Source: Comamonadaceae bacterium
Lineage (GTDB): Bacteria; Pseudomonadota; Gammaproteobacteria; Burkholderiales; Burkholderiaceae_C
Assembly (NCBI GenBank): GCA_027484105.1
Contig: JAIXUG010000010.1
Location: 1-49,099 of the forward strand
DNA: 49,099 nucleotides
Direction of reading: 5' to 3'
The translations under genes were made by a program, and so were the position numbers. Shown piece after piece: positions 1-7,309 of the stretch. Below the pieces are notes generated by a model. The model was not told the DNA's origin and made no database searches. It was given only the letters and a program-made list of their open reading frames with translations. Positions within the stretch are counted from its first letter, which is position 1. Every line of letters begins with the position of its first letter.

Positions 1-6
1 CCGCCA
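1..6 (+). other. attL core: last bases of the host tRNA gene
   Basis: The window opens with CCGCCA, the same six bases that end the partial tRNA copy at 42570-42575 (discriminator region plus CCA). An integrase gene converging on this point is the usual layout for tRNA-integrated elements. The intact tRNA should lie immediately to the left, outside the window, so its identity cannot be confirmed here. The right copy has G at the discriminator position, which fits tRNA-Ser. Confidence 0.6.
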
Positions 7-9
7 GAT

Positions 10-36
10 AACCCGTTGATTTTCAACGGGTTTTTT
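10..36 (+). terminator. Rho-independent terminator after the tRNA
   Basis: A 10-bp stem (AACCCGTTGA with TCAACGGGTT), a three-base loop and a run of six T. It would end tRNA transcription coming from the left and shield the convergent integrase gene. Because it differs from the terminator after the right tRNA copy (42583-42615), it was probably brought in by the phage. Confidence 0.85.
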
Positions 37-51
37 GGTTTCTGGGGGTCC

Positions 52-98
52 CTAGTGCGGATCTAGTGCGGAAATCGATTTTTCTAGTGCGGAAATCG
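52..98. repeat. Left integrase arm-type direct repeats
   Basis: Two copies of CTAGTGCGGAAATCG at 63-77 and 84-98 and a shorter CTAGTGCGG at 52-60. The same motif recurs at 42433-42446 with a degenerate copy at 42447-42458, just inside the right attachment site. Position at both ends and direct orientation suggest sites for the N-terminal arm-binding domain of the integrase. The repeats lie inside the integrase reading frame and encode its repeated tail (SISALEK, SISALD). Confidence 0.6.
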
Positions 99-1290
99 AG
101 CCACCCAAGGCCATATTCACCTTGTTCAAATTGCGATTGCCATCCCCCTTGGGCAACCACTTCGCATAGCTGCGCAGCATCGTGATCACGCTGTGCCCAT
201 GCTGCGCCGCCACCCACGCTGGGTCCGCGCCCGCCATCAACCCCATCGTCACACTCGTGTCCCGACACTCCTTCGGTGGCCGGTACCTCACCCCCGCCGC
301 ACGAATGGCCGCACGGAACTCCACACGCTGCTCCTGGTCATCGTTCCAGGCCTTGCCTGTGAACGGGTTCATGAACACCTCATTGCCCGCCAATTGCGTG
401 CGCGCACGCTGACGCTCAATCACCGCCGCTGCCCGTGCGTTCAACTCCACCGTGCGCCCCTTGTGCGTCTTGGTGCGCTCCTTGGACTGGCCCAGCACCT
501 TGGCTCGGCAAACGTGCAGCGTCATCTCCACCAAGTCCACGTTGTCCCACAGCAGCGCAATCTGCTCACTGTCACGCAAGCCCGCAAACATCGCAAACTC
601 GTAATAGTCGGCCACCTCTTGGTTGCGCTTGGCCAGCGCTTTCAAAATCAACTCCACCTCCTGCGGCGTGAACGGGTCGGGCAGGTGCATCTCCGGCTTC
701 AAGTTCTCCACCCCCGCCACCGGGTTCTTGATGGTGGTCAAGTTTTTGCAAATCAGATCGAACACGCCGCGCAAGGGGATGAGGATGTTGTTTTGCGTCT
801 TGCGCGACAGAGGTCTTTGCACCTTGCCATCCTTATCCACAAAGCCTTTGGCCAACTTGGCCAGGCGCATCTGCACCATCTCGTTGGTGATGTACTTTGG
901 GTTCAACTCACCCCACACGCTGGTCCAGTACGACAGCATGTGCCGCTTGTAGACGAACATGGTCGAGTGCTCCGTGCTGCGCCCCTTGAACTCGAAAAAG
1001 ATGTCTGTCCACTCGGCCAAGGTGCGTTGGTGCGGCGCACTGCCATCGGCCCCCGCAGGCACCGTCGTGGCAATGAAGCGGTACTCGGGAAAGTGCTGCT
1101 CCAGGCTGAACGTGCCCATCTTGATCTCATCAAGAATTTGCTCGCGCAGCCGCGCCGCCGCTTTCAAGTTGGCCGCGTTCGGCTTCAAGTCCAGCGTGGG
1201 CCGGTACTCCTTGCCGCGCCAGGTGAAGCGAATTTGGATGCGGTCGTTCTTCGGGGTCACGCCCCCGGACGTTGTTGGTGTTCTACCCAT
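52..1290 (-). CDS. int: Tyrosine recombinase, phage integrase
   Basis: Integrates and excises the element at the tRNA 3' end. The 412-residue protein has an N-terminal arm-binding domain of the DUF3596 type (about 1-70), a SAM-like core-binding domain (about 85-190) and a catalytic domain (about 205-385). Visible catalytic residues are R239 in GLRDSE, a lysine in KTHKGR (274-279), R343, H364 or H366 in QHGHS and the nucleophile Y375 in RSYAKW. The usual HxxR box reads KECR (340-343), so the histidine is replaced by lysine. The last 15 residues are encoded by the arm-type repeats. It starts with ATG inside the 3' end of the upstream excisionase gene, suggesting coupled translation. Confidence 0.95.
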   Translation of the reverse strand: MGRTPTTSGGVTPKNDRIQIRFTWRGKEYRPTLDLKPNAANLKAAARLREQILDEIKMGTFSLEQHFPEYRFIATTVPAGADGSAPHQRTLAEWTDIFFEFKGRSTEHSTMFVYKRHMLSYWTSVWGELNPKYITNEMVQMRLAKLAKGFVDKDGKVQRPLSRKTQNNILIPLRGVFDLICKNLTTIKNPVAGVENLKPEMHLPDPFTPQEVELILKALAKRNQEVADYYEFAMFAGLRDSEQIALLWDNVDLVEMTLHVCRAKVLGQSKERTKTHKGRTVELNARAAAVIERQRARTQLAGNEVFMNPFTGKAWNDDQEQRVEFRAAIRAAGVRYRPPKECRDTSVTMGLMAGADPAWVAAQHGHSVITMLRSYAKWLPKGDGNRNLNKVNMALGGSISALEKSISALDPH

Positions 1291-1451
1291 TTTTCATAGC
1301 CTGTTAAGTCAACCAAGATGTGCCCATCTGGGGCACGCTTAAATTCACGGCCTTCCAGCCAGATTCCTTCTTCAATCTTGCGTCTGATGGCCTTTGGGGT
1401 GTAGCCCGTCAAAGTCTCAAAGACTTGCAATTTGATGTACCGTGCGCTCAT
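1257..1451 (-). CDS. xis: Excisionase-like DNA-binding protein
   Basis: A 64-residue protein with a winged-helix look (TGYTPKAIRRKIEEG, then KRAPDGHILVDLTGYEKWVE). Proteins of this type sit directly upstream of tyrosine integrases in many proteobacterial prophages and act as recombination directionality factors. Its 3' end overlaps the integrase start by 34 bases, and a good Shine-Dalgarno sequence (GGGAG) precedes the ATG. It is the last small gene before integrase in the leftward operon. The function is inferred from family resemblance and position. Confidence 0.8.
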   Translation of the reverse strand: MSARYIKLQVFETLTGYTPKAIRRKIEEGIWLEGREFKRAPDGHILVDLTGYEKWVEHQQRPGA

Positions 1452-1511
1452 ACTTTTCTCCCTTAAGTGAGGACCAATGATGTGGATTCAAAGACTTGGT
1501 TACGAACTGTT

Positions 1512-3206
1512 TCATGCAGTGGCCTCACGCTGGGAGAACACATGCCGCACGATGGTCTGAAATTGACTTTTTTGGTCCACAAGGATTTGCTCAGGTTGGC
1601 GCAGCTCACTTGCAAAGGTGTCAATCCAGTCCGGTAGGCTCCAGAATCCGGAGCTGCTGTCCTTGATGTCGTGGATTCCACCGGCGTTCGCGTCGCAGGA
1701 GTGATGACGGTAGTCGGGGTCGGGGGTGCGCTTGTCGATCCAGCGTTGCGCCTTGTCGGTGGCAAAACCTCCATGCAGCGGGCATATCCATTCGGTAGCG
1801 ACTTTCTGGAAACCGTCCCAGTAATCAACACGCATGCTTGTGGGTTTGCCAGGTTTATGGTGAGCGGCATAGGTCACCCGGGTCACGTTGTGGGTGGTGA
1901 GCACTTGCATGGCCTGTGAAGACAAAATGGCCGCATTGCTGACTTCGCGCTGCTGATCCTGCGCAGATTCCCGCATCTGCGCCCCGCAACTGGGGCAAAA
2001 CGCCAGTGATGCCGGGATCACCACTTCGCCACAGTCCGGGCAGATCGCTTGAGGCGCGCTGCGGTCTACCGTTGGGGGTTTTTTGGTGCGGCCTTTGATG
2101 GCGTCCACCGGTCCCAAGCGTTCGGTGGTGTCGGAAAAGTCCAGCCAAAGGCAATTGGTCTTGCCCGGAGCGATCCGCATGCCTCGACCCGCGCCTTGCA
2201 CATACAGCACCGGCGAGCGGGTAGGGCGAAGCCAGCAGATGCAGTCCACATCGGGAACATCAAAACCTGTGGCCAGCGCCAGTACCGTGACCAAACAACG
2301 GTATTCACCGTCTCGAAACTGCCGCACCAAGCGCTCTCGCTCCTTTTTAGGCGTTTGCCCTGTGACGACTGCCGTGGGGATGTTTCTGTCGTTGAGCAAC
2401 TGGGCAAACTGGCTGGCGTTGGCGATGGAGGGCAAGAACGCGATCCATTTCTTGCGGTCTGCGGCCAGCTGGCATGCGTCGTTGGCGGCACCCTCCAGGT
2501 AGCCGGAAACCCGCTCTTCCAACTCTCCGATGTTGTAGTCCCCATTACTGCTGCTGATGCCGTCGGTATCAATGCGAGTGGCGATAGCATCCACGGGGCG
2601 CACCAGTGCCGAAAGAAACTTCAGATCGAGCAGATCCTGAATCTTGATCGTGATCGCAACACCGTTGAAAAGCGGTGCATCCCCATCGGTGAGCCAAACA
2701 CCGTTGCCGCGAAACGGAGTTGCGGTACAGCCGACCACGCGAAATTTGCAGTATTTGGCCAAGGCCGTCAGGAATTTGCGGTAACGACCCAGCTCTGCGC
2801 CGTCAGGGTTGACCAAGTGAGCTTCGTCGATCACTACACACTTGATGTCTCCCAGGAGATGCGCCGCTTTCCAGATGGAGCCGATGGTGGCTACGATGAC
2901 ATCGGCATCAGGCCGTTTGCCCAAGCTGGCGCTGTAATAGCCCACACTCAGGTTAAGGGGCAAAAGTGCCCGCAATTTCTCGGCATTTTGCTCAGCAAGT
3001 TCTTTCGAAGGCACCAACACTACGGTTCGGGGGTGCATTTCCGGCCAAGAGTCAAACATCAGGCGGGCCAATTCTGCAATTACAACCGATTTGCCACTGG
3101 CGGTGGGCATCACCACCAGTGGGATTTGCGCATAGCCAGGGTGGGATTGCCACCATTTGTGGATGGCATCCAGGGAGTCTTGTTGGTAGTCGCGCAGCGT
3201 AATCAT
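1512..3206 (-). CDS. Superfamily 2 DEAH-box helicase with zinc ribbon
   Basis: A 564-residue SF2 helicase. Motif I is PTASGKS (34-40), motif II is DEAH (127-130), motif III is TATPFRG (161-167) and motif VI is QGAGRGMR (about 335). A CPDC...CPSC zinc ribbon follows the helicase core near residues 395-420, and the last 150 residues are unassigned. Such phage helicases are usually placed with recombination or replication genes. Its ATG overlaps the stop of the nuclease gene upstream (ATGA), so the two are probably translated together. Its substrate is not visible from the sequence; unwinding during recombination-dependent replication is the most likely role. Confidence 0.9.
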   Translation of the reverse strand: MITLRDYQQDSLDAIHKWWQSHPGYAQIPLVVMPTASGKSVVIAELARLMFDSWPEMHPRTVVLVPSKELAEQNAEKLRALLPLNLSVGYYSASLGKRPDADVIVATIGSIWKAAHLLGDIKCVVIDEAHLVNPDGAELGRYRKFLTALAKYCKFRVVGCTATPFRGNGVWLTDGDAPLFNGVAITIKIQDLLDLKFLSALVRPVDAIATRIDTDGISSSNGDYNIGELEERVSGYLEGAANDACQLAADRKKWIAFLPSIANASQFAQLLNDRNIPTAVVTGQTPKKERERLVRQFRDGEYRCLVTVLALATGFDVPDVDCICWLRPTRSPVLYVQGAGRGMRIAPGKTNCLWLDFSDTTERLGPVDAIKGRTKKPPTVDRSAPQAICPDCGEVVIPASLAFCPSCGAQMRESAQDQQREVSNAAILSSQAMQVLTTHNVTRVTYAAHHKPGKPTSMRVDYWDGFQKVATEWICPLHGGFATDKAQRWIDKRTPDPDYRHHSCDANAGGIHDIKDSSSGFWSLPDWIDTFASELRQPEQILVDQKSQFQTIVRHVFSQREATA

Positions 3207-4273
3207 GAGACGATTTCTCCTCCAAAGTCTTTTCGCAAGGCCATCAGTTCAGGGTCGTTGGCCACCATGGCCAGCCCGTTCTTGTCTTGGCTGGCAAAAA
3301 TTTCACGGCTCAGAAAGCCATCGGGTGGGTCACCGTTGGTGAACTCCCAGCCCGTGTTGGTCATGCGATACCTGATCCAGTTGTGAGCGTCATGGGCTTC
3401 TACAGGTTCAACCCATTGCAGCACCTGCGAAATAAAACGGTGATCGTCACAGCCTGTGTGTTGCTGATCCAATGTCAAATGGCTGTTTTGACGGTGGCAT
3501 GACCACTCTCCAGTGCGTTCAGGCGTGCTGTGGGTGCAGGATCGGCAATTGACATGTGGGACTTGCTGGCCGTGGCACATGGGCTTGTGTTCGCACCAGC
3601 GGCAGTGCAAGCTCTCAGGCTCTCCAATGCGGTTTGGCGGTACGGGGGTGAAGATGATGCTGGCTGCCTTGAATATCAAAGCGTTGGCTGCGGCTTCGTC
3701 ATAGTCGATGCGCTCGATGTGCAGGCGGTCATCGTCTTTGCAGACAGCGGTGTAGAGCGCCCGGCGCATGCCGGTCCAGTGCATGTAGCACTGCATTTGC
3801 GCCCAATGCTCAGGCTTGCTGATCTTGACGCCATTGGCTGACAGTTCGTCGAAAGCCTTTTTGGAAGTTGTCTTGCATTCCCAGACGTGCCAGACCGCAG
3901 GCGCGTCGGGCACTTGGTTGACAGCGCCATCCATGCTGCCACCAAAATGCCCGCCGCACTCTGAAAATGTGAATTGTTTGCCCGTGTTTGGGTCTACCTG
4001 GTGCAGTGTCATGCCTGCTTTTCGCAGGTAGGCCCCCAGTCGTGATTCTTCGTTATGGCCGCGCTCAAATAAGCGCAGCATGCGGGCATCGTGTTTCGAT
4101 GCCGTACACCACCGAAAGCCATACCAAATGGCGCGGTGGCATGGGTTTCCGATCAAGCTGGCACCCAGGTGTGGGCGAAAGCCGCTGACATGCTGCGCTG
4201 ACACTGAAGCATCAATGGCTTCAAGTGTCAGCGTGGCCAGCTTAAACCCCGTGTTAAACGTAGGTGCCGACAT
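3203..4273 (-). CDS. Cas4/RecB-like PD-(D/E)XK nuclease, probable Fe-S protein
   Basis: Start chosen at the ATG at 4273 (MSAPTF), because the longer frame would run through the upstream gene. The 356-residue protein carries the PD-(D/E)XK signature: D115 in GGSMDG, E132 and K134 in WECKTTSKKA, and a glutamine motif at 159-161. C45 (NPCHRA) together with C224, C227 and C233 (CRWCEHKPMC) matches the cysteine layout of Cas4/AddB-type iron-sulfur nucleases. A further cysteine set follows (CRSC and WSC, about 243-259). It is likely a recombination exonuclease working with the neighbouring helicase, AAA ATPase and DUF669 protein. Confidence 0.85.
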   Translation of the reverse strand: MSAPTFNTGFKLATLTLEAIDASVSAQHVSGFRPHLGASLIGNPCHRAIWYGFRWCTASKHDARMLRLFERGHNEESRLGAYLRKAGMTLHQVDPNTGKQFTFSECGGHFGGSMDGAVNQVPDAPAVWHVWECKTTSKKAFDELSANGVKISKPEHWAQMQCYMHWTGMRRALYTAVCKDDDRLHIERIDYDEAAANALIFKAASIIFTPVPPNRIGEPESLHCRWCEHKPMCHGQQVPHVNCRSCTHSTPERTGEWSCHRQNSHLTLDQQHTGCDDHRFISQVLQWVEPVEAHDAHNWIRYRMTNTGWEFTNGDPPDGFLSREIFASQDKNGLAMVANDPELMALRKDFGGEIVS

Positions 4274-4280
4274 GGCGGCC

Positions 4281-4748
4281 TCAGGCGTTAGCCCAGGGGG
4301 CAGGTTTCTGGAATGAAGCTGCCGAGGTCGCCAAGAAGCTGGGAGTGGCAGCCAGGCCTGGTGCGGCTTCGTAACCCACCACTTCGTTCTTGTCGCCGTA
4401 CTGCGGATCAATACGAATCTTGATCTTCACGCGCAGCACCTTGCCAATCAGTAAGTGAGTGGTGGACTCAGTCAACACAACGCCCCCGCAGGCATCGCAA
4501 AGCTTTTTGAGGTCACTTTGTGCGATGCGCTGCGCGTCGGGGTTTTTGTGGATGACGTTCAGCGTGCCCCACAGCTTCCGTCGAGCATGAGGCCCTTCCA
4601 GAACCTCGTAAGTGAGGTTAACGGCGTGGCCATTACCCGATTTGAGGGGCTTAAAGCTAGCCTCGGAAATGCGCACCGGGTAAACGCCCGCAGGCAAAGG
4701 TTCACGGGATGCATCGGCGGTGAATTGGTCAGTTGAAAATGAAAACAT
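4281..4748 (-). CDS. DUF669 family phage protein
   Basis: A 155-residue protein recognisable as DUF669 from the central LKSGNGHAVNLTYEVLEG and GTLNVIHKNPDAQRIAQ segments. In siphoviruses this family sits beside AAA ATPases and RecB-like nucleases, as here. It is thought to act in DNA recombination or single-strand binding, but no enzymatic activity is established. The C-terminus is rich in Ala, Ser and Pro and ends in PAPWANA. Short acidic or Pro-rich tails of this kind are common in single-strand binding proteins; that comparison is inference. Confidence 0.8.
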   Translation of the reverse strand: MFSFSTDQFTADASREPLPAGVYPVRISEASFKPLKSGNGHAVNLTYEVLEGPHARRKLWGTLNVIHKNPDAQRIAQSDLKKLCDACGGVVLTESTTHLLIGKVLRVKIKIRIDPQYGDKNEVVGYEAAPGLAATPSFLATSAASFQKPAPWANA

Positions 4749-4766
4749 AGTGATTTCCAGTTGAGG

Positions 4767-5489
4767 TTAGGCTGCAGAAACCGCTGCGGCGTCGGTAGGG
4801 GCCACGTTGTTGGCGTGAATTTTTTGGGTGATGGCGGCGAGATCACATGGCTCGAAAAGTGAAAGTGATCCGCTGCGGTCTTTGGCTTCGTACTGGACGT
4901 CACGACCTGTTTGTAAAAAGCGTTGGGGCGTGCCTTCCGGGTCTTTTTCGACGCGAAGGGCAAAGACCTCGTCAAAGAAATAACCGATGTTTTGGCCCAG
5001 CTTCGCCCCTGGCAGGCTTGGGCAGTACAGCTGCATGCCGGTCAGTTCGTCGGTGATGCGCTGCTGTTTGCAACTCATGTAGACGTTGCGCCCACGTAGA
5101 TCACGGAATGACCGGATCAAGGCCGTCATTTGGTCCTGCAAGGCCCCATAGGCGGCACGAACATCTCGGTTTGTCTTTTTCTCTGCGGCCAGACAAACTT
5201 CGGCGATTTCGCTGATGCTGTCCAAGCAGACCCAATCAAATCCTTTGGCATCGGATGCTTCGTTGATGAAGCGGTATGCCTCCACCATGTCGTCGAAGCC
5301 ATTGACCTCGATGACGGGAATGTTTTGACGACGAAGTGAAAGCAAGCCAGCTTCAGCGCTGATGATCACGGGGGAGCCCCCAGTGGTCGAACAAAGCGTG
5401 GTTTTGCCAGCCCCGGCGGGGCCGTGGACCAGAATCTTGATGCCGCTGTCTTCCAGGGCTTGAGCGGTGGTGGAAAGTTTGATGGCCAT
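4767..5489 (-). CDS. RecA-fold AAA ATPase (phage nucleotide-binding protein)
   Basis: Start set at the ATG at 5489 (MAIKLSTTAQ), because upstream codons fall into the neighbouring gene. The 240-residue protein has Walker A GPAGAGKT (23-30) and Walker B FDWVCLDS (84-91), followed by a RecA-like core. This is the AAA_24-type family found in phage recombination clusters, probably a recombination mediator or Sak4-like single-strand annealing ATPase. The gene order ATPase, DUF669, nuclease, helicase supports a joint role in recombination during lytic replication. Which annealing or exchange reaction it performs cannot be read from the sequence. Confidence 0.85.
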   Translation of the reverse strand: MAIKLSTTAQALEDSGIKILVHGPAGAGKTTLCSTTGGSPVIISAEAGLLSLRRQNIPVIEVNGFDDMVEAYRFINEASDAKGFDWVCLDSISEIAEVCLAAEKKTNRDVRAAYGALQDQMTALIRSFRDLRGRNVYMSCKQQRITDELTGMQLYCPSLPGAKLGQNIGYFFDEVFALRVEKDPEGTPQRFLQTGRDVQYEAKDRSGSLSLFEPCDLAAITQKIHANNVAPTDAAAVSAA

Positions 5490-5512
5490 GGTGGTGATTC
5501 CTTGATGGCTCA

Positions 5513-5686
5513 TCAGCCGATGTACTGGTGCAGCATGATTCCGAACATGAATGCCATACAGCCCATGTAGGCGTAGAACATGGTGTTGAAACCGTGGATG
5601 GACCACCAGTTGGTGAGTTTTTTGAATCGGCAGCGTGCGTCAGCAGCAATCGCAGCAATAGGCGAGGGCGTAGGGGTTTTGCTCAT
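5513..5686 (-). CDS. Small single-pass membrane protein, first gene of the leftward operon
   Basis: A 57-residue protein starting MSKTPTPS at 5686, with a good Shine-Dalgarno sequence (AGGAG) six to seven bases upstream. A single hydrophobic segment rich in Phe, Met and Tyr lies near the C-terminus (about 31-54). No family was recognised. It is the first gene after the leftward promoter at 5827-5870, separated from it by a leader of about 140 bases. A role in superinfection exclusion or host membrane takeover is possible but unsupported by any motif. Confidence 0.55.
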   Translation of the reverse strand: MSKTPTPSPIAAIAADARCRFKKLTNWWSIHGFNTMFYAYMGCMAFMFGIMLHQYIG

Positions 5687-5826
5687 AAAGGGCTCCTGGA
5701 CAAGGGGTTGAACAGCAGCATCTCCAGCTACGGGGAACATCCCCTGAGCCCGCCTTTGCATCCTGTCGGCTACGCCCCCGTATCGCTGGGGCTTGGCTGT
5801 TGCGCTGTTTTTGCACTGTTAGCCAA

Positions 5827-5870
5827 ATAGTAGCGCCGCTGCTGTCAAATGTCAACAGCGCCACTGCTTT
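5827..5870 (-). promoter_or_regulatory. Leftward early promoter PL with two operators
   Basis: On the minus strand, -35 TTGACA (5850-5855), a 17-base spacer and -10 TACTAT (5827-5832). One operator copy (AGCAGTGGCGCT type) lies just upstream of -35 and a second (AGCAGCGGCGCT) fills the spacer. A 19-base stretch at 5851-5869 is identical, inverted, to 7992-8010 at the rightward promoter. The promoter should drive the replication and recombination operon down to integrase. Confidence 0.85.
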
Positions 5871-5883
5871 TTTTTAAGCAGCC

Positions 5884-5910
5884 AAAAAAAAACCGCCCAA
5901 GAAGGGCGGC
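5884..5910 (-). terminator. Terminator of the immunity operon
   Basis: Read on the minus strand, a stem CCGCCC/GGGCGG followed by nine T. It lies directly after the stop of the 303-residue gene at 5928 and separates the immunity operon from the leftward early promoter that follows. Confidence 0.85.
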
Positions 5911-5927
5911 ACGCTGAAAAGTTGGTA

Positions 5928-6839
5928 TTACTTCACGGACAGCAGCGTGTGTTGGTACACATGGCGGCGAACTACAGCGTCGTAGTAGCGCGAGGTGTTC
6001 ACATGAAGCACCACGTTCTTGTTTACGGTCAGTAACTCAGCGTCTTTGATGAGTTTCATCGGGTAACGAATTTTGACCTTGGCTGCACCTTGTCTAATGT
6101 GGATCACGCCAGTGTCCGCGATGGTGGCCACCACACCTTTCAAATCTTGTTCGTATTGGTCTGGATCGTTAGTGGTTTTGATAAGTTCCAAAACCCTGTC
6201 GATTTCGGCGGTGCGCCCTTGCCAACTTAAAGGGTTTTGATCGCGCTTCCAGGTGAATACGGCCGAAAGTCCATTTTTTTTTGTGTTGTGGAGAGCCTCG
6301 CCAAAATTACGGGCGGCCGCACTACCGATTGCGTCTACGTAGTCGTAGAAATTTTCACTGGTTGCATTGAGTAGCCCAAATGTCTGAGTGAGGGTCTGAC
6401 TCAGTAATTGATTTCCGGCAAGATCTGTGCGGTTGTCACCTGTCACTAAAATTCGTGTAGACCCATAACCGATCCCAGACATCTTCAAGTTGAGTGTGTC
6501 TTTAATGTCATTCCCAACTCGATGGGCTTCTTTGCCGTAACGAAGTCTATAGGCCGCTTTGTTTAAGCCTCGATTGATTGGGTCCATTACCTCCAGGAAT
6601 TGGCCCAGTGGCATAGAGCCATGCTCAGCACGCGGTCCTAAAAAGCGAAAGTCGATCAGTTCACTTGAAAGTTCAGCTTTTGTGAGTGCTTCATCACGCT
6701 TGGCTTCATCACGAATGGATTGGAACGATTCTTTGAAAAAGCCAGCCGAACGAAGTTCAGGCTGTTGTTTGTTCAAAGCCTCGTATTTGGCTAGTTGCGC
6801 CTCAGCAAATTCCAGATTGGAAATGGTGGCTGCGTTCAT
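5928..6839 (-). CDS. Unknown protein, third gene of the immunity operon
   Basis: Start set at ATG 6839 (MNAATISNLEF), eight bases after the stop of the DUF6932 gene; a longer frame would overlap that gene. The product has 303 residues and no family I recognise. The N-terminal 65 residues look helical and charged, the middle contains a Gly-rich stretch (LKMSGIGYGSTRILVTGDNRTDL), and the C-terminal third is beta-rich and basic. No signal peptide or membrane segment is visible. Expression from the repressor promoter means it should be made in the lysogen. With the nucleotidyltransferase-like neighbour it could be a lysogenic conversion, toxin or anti-phage module; this is inference from context only. 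Confidence 0.75.
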   Translation of the reverse strand: MNAATISNLEFAEAQLAKYEALNKQQPELRSAGFFKESFQSIRDEAKRDEALTKAELSSELIDFRFLGPRAEHGSMPLGQFLEVMDPINRGLNKAAYRLRYGKEAHRVGNDIKDTLNLKMSGIGYGSTRILVTGDNRTDLAGNQLLSQTLTQTFGLLNATSENFYDYVDAIGSAAARNFGEALHNTKKNGLSAVFTWKRDQNPLSWQGRTAEIDRVLELIKTTNDPDQYEQDLKGVVATIADTGVIHIRQGAAKVKIRYPMKLIKDAELLTVNKNVVLHVNTSRYYDAVVRRHVYQHTLLSVK

Positions 6840-6847
6840 CTGTTGAG

Positions 6848-7309
6848 TCACAGGGCAATTCTCACAAAGCCTTTGGGTTTTGAAGGATCGCGGCCATCGC
6901 GGAACCATCTTGTCCAATATTGAATGTTATCTTGATCTCCTGCTGGTGCAAGGAAAAGATGGGTCAAATATTTGCGTTGAATTGCCGCTATGTCTCTCAA
7001 CTCGCACAAAGCTGTGTATTCGTCAGGACCGCATTCGTTGATGTGCGATTCTGGAATCCACAGTACACAGTCGATGTCTTGTGGATCAAATTTGTCAGTT
7101 AAAAACGAACCGTCAATCCAGATTTCTAGACCATGGAGATTGGCTTTAAGTAATCTGTGGTAAAGGCCGAGAAACCCATGCCACAGGTTATGCCGCCTGG
7201 TGTGCTCAGGGTAAGGCGCAACCGTCAGATCATAAAAACTACTTAGATCGTGCGGATGTATCCCGGGGGGTAACTTTGCGTTGTATGTTGTTGGGTTTGA
7301 GCTTGCCAC
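6848..7309 (-). CDS. DUF6932 nucleotidyltransferase-like protein
   Basis: A 153-residue protein with GTG start at 7309. The conserved start of the family (LPPGIHP) follows 13 residues later. The central motif GSFLTDKFDPQDIDCVLW has the G-S-x(n)-D-x-D pattern of the nucleotidyltransferase fold, with a plausible catalytic pair in PQDIDCV. The gene overlaps the end of the repressor gene by 71 bases, so translation is probably coupled. The family is known from mobile elements but has no settled function. Its place in a repressor operon makes it a candidate for lysogen-expressed nucleotidyl transfer, for example a toxin or defence effector. A structural, inactive role is also possible. Confidence 0.75.
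   Translation of the reverse strand: MASSNPTTYNAKLPPGIHPHDLSSFYDLTVAPYPEHTRRHNLWHGFLGLYHRLLKANLHGLEIWIDGSFLTDKFDPQDIDCVLWIPESHINECGPDEYTALCELRDIAAIQRKYLTHLFLAPAGDQDNIQYWTRWFRDGRDPSKPKGFVRIAL

Noticed and set aside
193..1299. Long plus-strand frame of 368 codons opposite integrase
   Set aside because: It mirrors the integrase gene, has a His/Leu/Arg-rich composition typical of an antisense frame, and shows no family motif.
1463..1870. Small minus-strand frame overlapping the helicase end
   Set aside because: It lies in another frame of the helicase gene and has low-complexity Thr/Pro content without motifs.
2049..3386. Plus-strand frame of 445 codons opposite the helicase
   Set aside because: The helicase frame has all its motifs in order; the antisense frame has none and spans two real genes.
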